Shown here piece after piece: positions 10,342 to 17,451 of a stretch of DNA of 64,000 nt (position 1 is its first letter; each line of letters begins with the position of its first letter). Under the pieces are notes generated by a model. The model saw only the letters and a program-made list of their open reading frames with translations. It did not search any database and had not been told where the DNA came from. Made by a program: the position numbers and the translations under genes. This DNA is from Sphingomonas sp. (GTDB lineage Bacteria > Pseudomonadota > Alphaproteobacteria > Sphingomonadales > Sphingomonadaceae): NCBI GenBank assembly GCA_017418975.1, contig JAFOMG010000032.1, forward strand, positions 62,001 through 126,000, read 5' to 3'.

Positions 10342-11646
10342 GTGCCGCGCCATCCGCTGGGACTGCTCGGCAGGATCCTGCTCATCCTGCTGCTCACCGT
10401 CGCGATCGAGTTCGGGGCGAGCACCTTCCTGTACGAGCGCGCCTCGCGCTACTCGATCGAGGAGAGCGACGCGCACCGGCTCGCCGAGCATCTGGTGATC
10501 GCCGAGAAGCTGCTGAGCGAGCGTCCGGTGGCCGAGCGGTCCGACGCTGCGCGCGAGCTCACCACCGATCGCTACATCGTCCGCTGGTCGCCCACCATCC
10601 CCGAACGCCCCGCCTTTCCGCCGCGCCAGAAGCGGATGGAGGCGCAGGTGACCAATTGGGAAAAGGGCCTGGCCGCGTCGCACCTGCAACTGCGCCTGGC
10701 GCCGAGCGCGCATGGCTCGGTGGTCGCCGGCGAGATGCGCCTGGCCGATGGCAGCTGGATCGTGTTCAAGACCCGCGAGGCGGTCCAGGTCTGGCAGTTC
10801 GCGATCGAGCGCACGCTGGTGGCGCTGGTGCCGGCGCTGCTGCTGCTCACGCTCGGCGCGCTGCTGATCCGGAGCACCTTGCTGCCGCTGCGCAAGCTGG
10901 TCCGCGCGATCGGCCGGGTCGGCTCGGGCGACGGAGTGACGGTGGTGGAGGAAGAGGGCACCGCGGAGATCCGCGGGCTGATCCACGCCTTCAACGGCAT
11001 GCAGCGCCGCATCCATGAGCTGATCGAGAACCGCACCCAGGCGCTGGCCGCGGTGGGGCACGACCTGCGCACGCCGCTCGCCCGGCTCCAGCTGCGGCTG
11101 GAGGACGTCCGCGACGAGGACAGCCGCCGGGCGATGCAGGACGATGTCAGCGAGATGGACGACATGATCGCCTCGCTGCTCACTTTCCTGAAGGGCGAGG
11201 ATGATCCCGAGCCGGCCGTCGCCGTCGACGTCGCGGTGATGGCGGCGACGCTGGTGGAGGACGCCACCGATCGCGGGCGCGACGCGCGCTATTCGGGGCC
11301 GCAGCATCTGGAATGGGTGGCGCGCCCGTCGATGCTCCGCCGCGCGCTGAGCAATCTGATCGAGAATGCGCTGCACTACGGCAAGTCCGTTCGGGTGACG
11401 GTGGGGCACGAGGAAACCGAGCTGGTCTTCCGCATCGAGGATGACGGGCCCGGCATTCCGCCGGCGCAGATCGAGGAGGCGATGCGCCCCTTCGTCCGCC
11501 TCGATGTCGAGCGTGGGCGCAATACCAAGGGGTTGGGCCTGGGCCTTGCCATCGTCCAGCAAGCAGTCGCGCTGGAGAAGGGGCGGCTGACGCTCGCCAA
11601 TGCCGAGCGCGGGGGCCTGATCGCGGAAATCCGCCTGCCCGGCTGA
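10342..11646 (+). CDS. EnvZ-like sensor histidine kinase with HAMP domain
   Basis: This 434-residue inner-membrane kinase is translated from a GTG start just after the regulator. It has an N-terminal transmembrane helix (LGRILLILLLTVAIEFGAS), a periplasmic sensor of about 125 residues, a second transmembrane helix (LVALVPALLLLTLGALLI), a HAMP linker (RSTLLPLRKLVRAIGRVG), a dimerisation/phosphotransfer helix (VGHDLRTPLARLQL, His about 240) and an HATPase domain (NLIENALHYG, EDDGPGIPP, GLGLGLAIVQQA). The layout and the HDLRTPLARLQLR box match the EnvZ/RstB/CpxA group. The carbonic anhydrase operon begins about 80 bases downstream and may be under its control. Confidence 0.92.
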   Translation: MPRHPLGLLGRILLILLLTVAIEFGASTFLYERASRYSIEESDAHRLAEHLVIAEKLLSERPVAERSDAARELTTDRYIVRWSPTIPERPAFPPRQKRMEAQVTNWEKGLAASHLQLRLAPSAHGSVVAGEMRLADGSWIVFKTREAVQVWQFAIERTLVALVPALLLLTLGALLIRSTLLPLRKLVRAIGRVGSGDGVTVVEEEGTAEIRGLIHAFNGMQRRIHELIENRTQALAAVGHDLRTPLARLQLRLEDVRDEDSRRAMQDDVSEMDDMIASLLTFLKGEDDPEPAVAVDVAVMAATLVEDATDRGRDARYSGPQHLEWVARPSMLRRALSNLIENALHYGKSVRVTVGHEETELVFRIEDDGPGIPPAQIEEAMRPFVRLDVERGRNTKGLGLGLAIVQQAVALEKGRLTLANAERGGLIAEIRLPG

Positions 11647-11648
11647 CG

Positions 11649-11664
11649 GCAACACTTTCTCACA
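11649..11664 (+). promoter_or_regulatory. Conserved 16-base box, copy 1
   Basis: GCAACACTTTCTCACA begins just after the kinase stop codon and upstream of the carbonic anhydrase. A copy with 15 of 16 identical bases (GCAACATTTTCTCACA) lies at 13940-13955, just after the SulP stop and upstream of the porin gene. The matching position relative to two downstream genes suggests a shared regulatory element; the binding factor is unknown. Confidence 0.4.
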
Positions 11665-11697
11665 GTTCCGCTGCGCTGCGGCAAAACTGGCTCCTTA

Positions 11698-11729
11698 GGT
11701 TGCACTCCGCTGTAAAAGGAGTTGTAACC
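11698..11729 (+). promoter_or_regulatory. Hairpin sequestering the carbonic anhydrase ribosome site
   Basis: GGTTG-C-ACTCC (11698-11708) can pair with GGAGT-TG-TAACC (11718-11729): two 5-bp helices, one with a G-U pair, separated by a small internal loop, with a 9-base apical loop. The Shine-Dalgarno AGGAG lies in the 3' arm and the GTG start follows the stem immediately. This is the geometry of RNA thermometers and of translationally regulated leaders. Confidence 0.5.
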
Positions 11730-12425
11730 GTGAACGAGTTGATTGGTCGGGTCTTCAGCTTCGAGAAGACCGTCTTCCCGAACCAGAGCGACCTCTATGG
11801 CAAGCTCGCAACCCAGGGGCAGAGCCCCAAGGCGCTGATGATTTCCTGCGCCGACTCGCGCGTCGTGCCCGAGCACATCATGCAGGCCGACCCGGGCGAC
11901 CTGTTCGTCTGCCGCAATGCCGGCAACATCGTCCCGCCCTTCGCGCAGAAGATCGGTGGCGTCTCGGCGACCGTCGAATATGCCGTGATGGCGCTCGGCG
12001 TGCGCGACATCATCGTCTGCGGCCATTCGGACTGCGGCGCGATGAAGGCAGTCGCCCATCCCGAGATGGTGGCGGGCATGCCCAATGTCGCGGTGTGGCT
12101 GAATCACAGCGACGCGGCGCAGAAGGTCGTCGCCGATGCCTATCCGGGCCTCGACGAAGCCGCTCGCGTCCGCGCGATCAGCCTCGAGAACGTCGTGGCG
12201 CAGATCGCGCACCTGCGCACCCATCCCTCGGTCGCGTCCGGGATCGCGCGCGGCGAGATCGCGCTGCACGGCTGGTTCGTCGATATCCATGCCGGCCAGA
12301 TCCTGGCGCTCGACGGCGAGACCAGCCGCTTCCAGATCGTCCGTGACGATCAGCCGCTGCCCGTGGCCGTGAAGCCCGCCCAGCGCCGCGCCGCCGACTT
12401 CGACCTGGTGGAAGCCGCCGAATGA
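11730..12425 (+). CDS. can: Beta-class carbonic anhydrase
   Basis: The 231-residue protein interconverts CO2 and bicarbonate. The zinc site is complete: CADSR (Cys about 40, Asp 42, Arg 44) and HSDC (His about 99, Cys 102). VCRNAGNIV and the GGVSATVEYAV helix are typical of plant/bacterial beta-CAs. The GTG start at 11730 is chosen because AAAAGGAG stands at the right distance and an in-frame TTG upstream has no ribosome site. The last bases overlap the SulP gene as ATGA, indicating coupled synthesis of an enzyme and transporter for inorganic carbon. Confidence 0.95.
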   Translation: MNELIGRVFSFEKTVFPNQSDLYGKLATQGQSPKALMISCADSRVVPEHIMQADPGDLFVCRNAGNIVPPFAQKIGGVSATVEYAVMALGVRDIIVCGHSDCGAMKAVAHPEMVAGMPNVAVWLNHSDAAQKVVADAYPGLDEAARVRAISLENVVAQIAHLRTHPSVASGIARGEIALHGWFVDIHAGQILALDGETSRFQIVRDDQPLPVAVKPAQRRAADFDLVEAAE

Positions 12426-13933
12426 CCTCCGCTACCCTCCCCAAGGGCTGGGTCGTCCGTGACTTCACGGCTTCGATCGTGGTCTTCCTCGTCGCGATGC
12501 CCCTCTGCATGGGCATCGCCGTCGCGTCGGGCATGCCGCCCGAAAAGGGCCTGCTGACTGGCATCATCGGCGGCGTCGTCGTCGGCCTGATCGCGGGCTC
12601 GCCGCTCCAGGTGAGCGGCCCCGCGGCGGGCCTTGCCGTCATCGTGTTCGAACTGGTGCGCGAGCACGGCCTTGCCGCGCTCGGCGCCATCCTCGTCCTC
12701 GCCGGCGCCCTGCAGGTGCTGGCCGGTGTCGTGAAGGTCGGCGGCTGGTTCCGCGCGATCTCGCCCGCCGTGGTGCACGGCATGCTCGCCGGCATCGGCG
12801 CGCTGATCGTGGTCGGCCAGTTCCACACGCTGTTCGACGCCAAGCCGCTCTCCAGCGGCCTCGAGAATCTCGCGGCGCTGCCGGGCCGTCTGTTCGGCCT
12901 CGACCCGACCAACATCGCCGGCACCGAGCTGGCGCTGGGCCTGGGCGTGCTGACGATCGTGCTGATGCTCGGCTGGGACAAGCTCAAGCCCCAGGCGCTC
13001 CGCCTGATCCCGGGCGCGCTGGTCGGCGTGGTCGGCGCGACGCTGGTCGCCTTCGGCTTCGGCCTCGACGTCGTCCGCGTCGCGGTGCCGGATTCGCTGG
13101 CCTCGGCGGTGACGCTGCCGGGCGGTGATTTCCTGAGCTCGTTCCTGAGCCCGACGATCATCATCGCCGCGATCGCGGTGGCGTTCATCGCCAGCGCCGA
13201 GACTCTGCTCTCGGCCGCCGCGGTCGACCGCATGCATGACGGCGTGCGCACCGACTACAACAAGGAACTGCGCGCGCAGGGCGTGGGCAACCTGCTCTGC
13301 GGCTTCGCGGGCGCGCTGCCGATGACCGGCGTGATCGTCCGCAGCTCGGCCAACGTCCAGGCGGGTGCGATCACCCGCATGTCGGCGATCCTCCACGGTG
13401 CCTGGCTGCTCGGCTTCGCCGCGCTGCTGCCCTGGCTGCTGCGCGAGATCCCGATGGCGGCGCTTGGCGGCGTGCTCGTCGTCACCGGCTGGAAGCTGGT
13501 GAGCGTCAGCCATGTCCGTCACCTGTTCCATCACTATGGCATGCTGCCCGCCGCGATCTGGGCGGTGACCTTCGTGCTGGTGGTGGCGACCGACCTGCTG
13601 ACCGGCGTGCTCGTCGGCCTGGGCCTCTCGGTGCTGGAACTGCTGCCGCACTTCCGTCGCCTGCGCCTGAAGGTGGACGCGGAACATGGCGAGGAGACGC
13701 ACCGGATCAATCTGGACGGTGCCGCGACCTTCGTCACGCTGCCGAAGCTCAACAGCGCGCTCGACGCGGTGCCGGGCGACCAGCCGGTCCATCTCGCCTT
13801 CGAGAAGGTGCCGGCGATCGACCATACCAGCGCCGAAACGCTGCGTGACTGGGTGCAGCGGCGCCGGGCCCGTGGGCTGAAAGTGGAGCTGAGCGGCCAT
13901 CCCGATCAGCTCCGCAAGCTCCAGCCGGCCTGA
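12422..13933 (+). CDS. SulP-family anion transporter, probable bicarbonate carrier
   Basis: This 503-residue inner-membrane protein belongs to the SulP/SLC26 family. The conserved start of the transport core is MPLCMGIAVASGMPPEKGL, followed by many hydrophobic segments (SGPAAGLAVIVFELV, TFVLVVATDLLTGVLVGLGLSVLEL), and a C-terminal STAS-like domain runs from about residue 415 (INLDGAATFVTLPKLNSALD, LAFEKVPAIDHTSAETL). SulP members move sulfate, bicarbonate or other anions. The translational overlap with a carbonic anhydrase favours bicarbonate, as in BicA-like systems. That substrate is inferred from context, not from a specific motif. Confidence 0.88.
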   Translation: MTSATLPKGWVVRDFTASIVVFLVAMPLCMGIAVASGMPPEKGLLTGIIGGVVVGLIAGSPLQVSGPAAGLAVIVFELVREHGLAALGAILVLAGALQVLAGVVKVGGWFRAISPAVVHGMLAGIGALIVVGQFHTLFDAKPLSSGLENLAALPGRLFGLDPTNIAGTELALGLGVLTIVLMLGWDKLKPQALRLIPGALVGVVGATLVAFGFGLDVVRVAVPDSLASAVTLPGGDFLSSFLSPTIIIAAIAVAFIASAETLLSAAAVDRMHDGVRTDYNKELRAQGVGNLLCGFAGALPMTGVIVRSSANVQAGAITRMSAILHGAWLLGFAALLPWLLREIPMAALGGVLVVTGWKLVSVSHVRHLFHHYGMLPAAIWAVTFVLVVATDLLTGVLVGLGLSVLELLPHFRRLRLKVDAEHGEETHRINLDGAATFVTLPKLNSALDAVPGDQPVHLAFEKVPAIDHTSAETLRDWVQRRRARGLKVELSGHPDQLRKLQPA

Positions 13934-13939
13934 GGCGCA

Positions 13940-13955
13940 GCAACATTTTCTCACA
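13940..13955 (+). promoter_or_regulatory. Conserved 16-base box, copy 2
   Basis: GCAACATTTTCTCACA differs at one base from the box at 11649-11664. It lies 6 bases after the SulP stop codon. A weaker relative (GGAACATTCTCA) is seen close to the porin start around 14068. Confidence 0.4.
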
Positions 13956-13967
13956 AAGGAGAAACCC

Positions 13968-13987
13968 GCCGGCCTGACTGGGCCGGC
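13968..13987 (+). terminator. Hairpin after the carbonic anhydrase-SulP operon
   Basis: GCCGGCC, six bases, then GGCCGGC form a perfect 7-bp GC stem 34 bases after the SulP stop. It is followed by ACTTTGAAA rather than a T-run, so it is a weak or factor-assisted terminator at best. Confidence 0.45.
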
Positions 13988-14097
13988 ACTTTGAAAGTCG
14001 GAAAGCAGCGGCTCCCTTCCCACTACCCATCCCGGGATGAGAGGGTCGCGCTTTCCGACGCAGGCGGGAACATTCTCAAGCTAAGGGGAATGCCCGC

Positions 14098-14913
14098 ATG
14101 AAACACTATCTGATCGCGGCCGTGCTTTGCTGCACGGCCGCACCGGCTTTGGCGCAGGAAGAAGCGCCGCCCAAGCCGATCACCGTCTCCGGCAATGTCG
14201 CGCTCGTCTCCGACTATCGCTTTCGCGGCGTGTCGCAGAGCGACAAGGGCATGGCCATTCAGGGCGGCATCACCGTCTCTCATGAAAGCGGCCTCTATAT
14301 CGGCACCTGGGGCTCGAACCTGGCGGGTTGGGGCACCTTCGGCGGCGCGAACATGGAGCTCGACCTGATCGCCGGCTACAAGAAGGAGCTGAGCGACGGG
14401 CTGGCGGTCGATGTCGGCGTCACCTGGTACATGTACCCCTCGGGCGCGGACAAGACCGACTTCGCGGAGCCCTATGTGAAGCTCAGCAGCTCGATCGGGC
14501 CAGTCTCGATGCTGGCCGGGGTCGCCTATGCGCCGCGCCAGGAGGCGCTGGGCAATTGGAGCAACACCCCGCGGAGCCGCCCCGGCGACAAGCAGGACAA
14601 TCTCTATCTATGGGCGGACGCCAGCACCGGCGTTCCTGGCACCCCGATCACGCTTAAGGCGCATCTCGGCGGCTCGCGCGGCAATCCGGGCCTGGGGCCG
14701 AACGGCACCAGCGTGGCGCCCACCGGCAGGTATCTCGACTGGTCGCTCGGCGCCGATGCGGCCGTGGGTCCGCTTACGCTCGGCATCGCCTATGTCGACA
14801 CCAATATCAGCAAGGCCGATGCGGCCTATATCCAGCCCAATTTCTCGCGCGTGAAGGACGGCAGCTCGATCGCGGACGGCGCGGTGATCTTCTCGGTCAG
14901 CGCGGCCTTCTGA
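14098..14913 (+). CDS. TorF-family putative outer-membrane porin
   Basis: The 271-residue protein has a signal peptide (MKHYLIAAVLCCTAAPALAQ). The mature sequence opens with a family hallmark: VSGNVALVSDYRFRGVSQSD, followed by alternating amphipathic strands and a C-terminal aromatic (SVSAAF) as in beta-barrel outer-membrane proteins. The family (TIGR02001-type, TorF) is widespread in Proteobacteria, without a firmly known substrate. A ribosome site AAGGGGAATGCCCGC precedes the ATG. It follows the bicarbonate operon and shares its upstream 16-base box, so it may supply an outer-membrane route for the same or a related small anion (inference). Confidence 0.85.
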   Translation: MKHYLIAAVLCCTAAPALAQEEAPPKPITVSGNVALVSDYRFRGVSQSDKGMAIQGGITVSHESGLYIGTWGSNLAGWGTFGGANMELDLIAGYKKELSDGLAVDVGVTWYMYPSGADKTDFAEPYVKLSSSIGPVSMLAGVAYAPRQEALGNWSNTPRSRPGDKQDNLYLWADASTGVPGTPITLKAHLGGSRGNPGLGPNGTSVAPTGRYLDWSLGADAAVGPLTLGIAYVDTNISKADAAYIQPNFSRVKDGSSIADGAVIFSVSAAF

Positions 14914-14944
14914 GGCAGGAATAGATCCACGGGAGAGGATCATT

Positions 14945-14997
14945 TCACCGGAGCGGCAGAGCCCGCTCCGGTGATCCGCCCGGAATGCGGGCGGATC
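14945..14997. terminator. Two tandem hairpins after the porin gene
   Basis: The first stem pairs TCACCGGAGCGG (14945-14956) with CCGCTCCGGTGA (14963-14974), 12 perfect base pairs around a 6-base loop. The second pairs GATCCGCCCG (14973-14982) with CGGGCGGATC (14988-14997), 10 perfect pairs around a 5-base loop. The stems share two bases. No T-run follows. They can stop the porin transcript or protect its 3' end, and the second lies right before the halogenase leader. Confidence 0.6.
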
Positions 14998-15070
14998 CGG
15001 GAAGGAAATGCATTTCAAGGACGGGCGCGGCGCGCTAATCCCGGGCTTCACCAGCATGAGAAGCCTCCCG

Positions 15071-16606
15071 ATGACCGCATCCATCGACACGAATTCCCCC
15101 ATGGCCCGGGATCCGCGGCGCGTGCGTTCGGTCGTCATTCTGGGCGGCGGAACGGCGGGGTGGATGACCGCCGCCGCATTGTCGCGCCAGTTCGGGCGGG
15201 CGCTGCGGATCACGCTGCTCGAATCCGAGGAGATCGGCACCGTCGGCGTGGGCGAGGCGACGATCCCGACGATCCACTGGTTCAACGAACTGATCGGGCT
15301 CGACGAGGCCGCGTTCCTCCGCGAGACCAAGGCGAGCTTCAAGCTGGGCATCGAGTTCGTCGACTGGGTGCGCCCCGGCCACCGCTATTTCCACCCGTTC
15401 GGCGAATATGGCGTGCGCTTCCCCGGCGTGGCGTTCCACCATCGCTGGATGAAGGCGCGGGCTGAGGGCGTGGACCTGCCGCTCTCCGCCTTTTCGCTGG
15501 CGACCGAGCTGGCCGGGCAGGGGCGCTTCGCCATGCCGACGGGCGATGCGCGCTCGATCCTGTCGACGCTCGGCTATGCCTATCATTTCGACGCGAGCCT
15601 CTATGCGAAGCATTTGCGCGGGCTCGCCGAGGCGGCCGGAGTCACGCGCGTCGAAGGCCGGTTGCAGGATGTCGAGCGCGACGCCGAAAGCGGCCTGATC
15701 ACCGCGCTCACCACCCAGCGCGGCGAGCGGATCGAAGGAGAGCTGTTCATCGACTGCTCGGGGTTCCGCGCGCTGCTGATTGACGGCACGATGGGCGGCG
15801 GGTTCGAGGATTGGTCGCACTGGCTGCCCTGCGACCGCGCCGTGGCGGTGCCCTGCGCGCGGACCGAGCATACCACGCCGTTCACGCGCTCCACCGCACG
15901 CCCGGCGGGCTGGCAATGGCGCATTCCGCTCCAGCACCGGATCGGCAACGGCCATGTCTTTTCCAGCCGCTTCATGGGGGAGGACGAGGCGACCGCGATG
16001 CTGCTCGCCAATCTCGACGGCGAGGCGCTGGCCGAGCCACGCACCCTGCGCTTCACGGCGGGCACGCGGCGCGAGGCGTGGATCGGCAATGTCGTGGCGA
16101 TCGGGCTTTCCTCGGGCTTCCTGGAGCCGCTGGAATCGACCAGCATCCACCTGATCCAGAGCGGCATCGCCAAGCTGCTGACGCTGTTCCCCGATCGCGA
16201 CATGGATCCGATGCTGGCCGCGCGGTACAATGCGCTGCTCAATGCCGACATGGACAATATCAAGGACTTCCTGATCCTGCACTATCATGCCAATCCCGGG
16301 CGGAGCGACCCGTTCTGGGTCGAGCGGCGCGAGATGGCGCTGCCCGAGACCTTGGTGGCGCGCGAGGAGCAGTATCGCCGCTCGGGCCGGCTGATGCTGG
16401 GTCCCGAGGAGCTGTTCCGCGACGCGAGCTGGCTGGCCGTGCTCAACGGGCAGGAGATCGTGGCGGAGGACTACAATCCGCTCGCCGACGTGCTGGACAG
16501 TGCCGCCAACAGCACGCAGGTCCGCCAGGTCGCCGAAGTGATCCAGCGCGCCGCGCCGACGCTGCCGCTGCACGATGCCGCGCTGGCGGCGGCGATGGGC
16601 GGGTGA
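15071..16606 (+). CDS. Flavin-dependent tryptophan-halogenase family protein (first copy)
   Basis: About 511 residues. The FAD motif GGGTAGWM, the family signature WQWRIP (WxWxIP), a lysine in ASFKLGIEF at the position of catalytic Lys79 of PrnA/RebH, and SGFLEPLESTSIHL of the C-terminal region are all present, so the protein should be able to form the hypohalous/chloramine intermediate with FADH2 from a separate reductase. In sphingomonads, Caulobacter and Xanthomonas such genes cluster with TonB receptors and sugar enzymes; their natural substrates are mostly unknown. ATGs at 15008, 15056, 15071 and 15101 are possible; 15101 would place the lysine near position 81, closest to the family. 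The stop overlaps the next gene by GTGA. Confidence 0.9.
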   Translation: MTASIDTNSPMARDPRRVRSVVILGGGTAGWMTAAALSRQFGRALRITLLESEEIGTVGVGEATIPTIHWFNELIGLDEAAFLRETKASFKLGIEFVDWVRPGHRYFHPFGEYGVRFPGVAFHHRWMKARAEGVDLPLSAFSLATELAGQGRFAMPTGDARSILSTLGYAYHFDASLYAKHLRGLAEAAGVTRVEGRLQDVERDAESGLITALTTQRGERIEGELFIDCSGFRALLIDGTMGGGFEDWSHWLPCDRAVAVPCARTEHTTPFTRSTARPAGWQWRIPLQHRIGNGHVFSSRFMGEDEATAMLLANLDGEALAEPRTLRFTAGTRREAWIGNVVAIGLSSGFLEPLESTSIHLIQSGIAKLLTLFPDRDMDPMLAARYNALLNADMDNIKDFLILHYHANPGRSDPFWVERREMALPETLVAREEQYRRSGRLMLGPEELFRDASWLAVLNGQEIVAEDYNPLADVLDSAANSTQVRQVAEVIQRAAPTLPLHDAALAAAMGG

Positions 16607-17274
16607 CGAAGCCGGACATCGTCGCCCGGCGGATCGGCGGCGAGGGCCAGCCGATCGCGATCGTCGACGGCTTTCATCCCGATCCGGCTTCGCTGCGGGC
16701 GGCGGCACTGGCGGCGAAGTTCGAGCCCGGCCGGCATCATTATCCGGGCATCCGCGCGGCCCTGCCGGCCGACTACTTCGCCAAGGTGCGACCCGCGCTG
16801 GTGCCGGTGCTGCGCGAAGTGTTCGGGGTTTCTGGCGTGGATCTGCTCGATGCCAGCTTCTCGATCGTGACGACGCCGCCGGGCGAACTCGGCGTCGAAC
16901 AGCGCCTGCCGCATGTCGATGCCGTGCAGCCCGGCCGGATCGCGCTGGTCCATTATCTCGCGCCGACAGGCGGCGACGGCACCGGCTTCTTCCGCCACCG
17001 CGCGACCGGCTTCGAGACGATCGATGCGGCGCGTTCGGCGGGCTATCTCGCCACGCTCAATGCCGAGCTGCGCGCCGACGCGCCGGCTGCGGCCTATCCG
17101 TTCGGCGATACGAGCCTGTTCGAGCGGATCGCGCATGTCGAGGCGCGGTACAATCGCGCGGTGATCTATCGCAGCGCGCTGCTCCACAGCGGGGCGATCG
17201 CGGCCGATGCGGTGCTCGATCCCGATCCGGCGACCGGGCGGCTCACGGCGACGGCGTTTCTGTCCGCGGGTTGA
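16603..17274 (+). CDS. DUF6445-like protein, possible Fe(II)/2-oxoglutarate oxygenase
   Basis: This 223-residue protein starts at a GTG overlapping the halogenase stop (GTGA). The sequence resembles the DUF6445 proteins commonly encoded beside tryptophan-halogenase genes. An HxD motif in LPHVDAVQPG (His about 104, Asp 106) and a distal histidine in SALLHSG (His about 195), with the bracketing segments LVHYLAP and GDGTGFFRH, give the pattern of a double-stranded beta-helix Fe(II) oxygenase. The family tie is from recall. The HxD...H reading is my inference. No signal peptide is seen, so it acts in the cytoplasm with the halogenase. Confidence 0.72.
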   Translation: MTKPDIVARRIGGEGQPIAIVDGFHPDPASLRAAALAAKFEPGRHHYPGIRAALPADYFAKVRPALVPVLREVFGVSGVDLLDASFSIVTTPPGELGVEQRLPHVDAVQPGRIALVHYLAPTGGDGTGFFRHRATGFETIDAARSAGYLATLNAELRADAPAAAYPFGDTSLFERIAHVEARYNRAVIYRSALLHSGAIAADAVLDPDPATGRLTATAFLSAG

Positions 17275-17280
17275 CCTCTT

Positions 17281-17370
17281 GATCGGTATCCCCGCGAAGG
17301 TGGGGGCCAGGACAACAGAGCGATGTCCTGCGTGACTCTGGATCCCCGCCTGCACGGGGATGACAGGCGG
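17281..17370. repeat. REP-like repeat pair
   Basis: ATCCCCGCGAAGGTGGGGGC near the left end and GGATCCCCGCCTGCACGGGG (then ATGACA) near the right end are divergent units of the same REP-like family seen elsewhere in the window, facing each other across a short spacer. They lie between two convergent transcription units. Confidence 0.6.
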
Positions 17371-17387
17371 GGGAAGGGCGCTCCCCC

Positions 17388-17424
17388 AAAAAAACGCCCG
17401 CCACCCCGGGGAGGGATGGCGGGC
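17388..17424 (-). terminator. Rho-independent terminator of the debranching-enzyme-like gene
   Basis: Read on the minus strand, GCCCGCCA pairs with TGGCGGGC around a GC-rich loop (8 bp) and is followed by GTTTTTTT. This is a canonical intrinsic terminator 28 bases after the stop of the leftward gene. Confidence 0.85.
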
Positions 17425-17451
17425 CGAGGTGGGGTGTTGGGTTGGCTCAGC

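Noticed and set aside
15008..15070. Upstream start of the first halogenase at ATG 15008
   Set aside because: It would add about 30 residues before the FAD motif compared with the family, and the purine run before it is too close to the ATG; kept only as an alternative.
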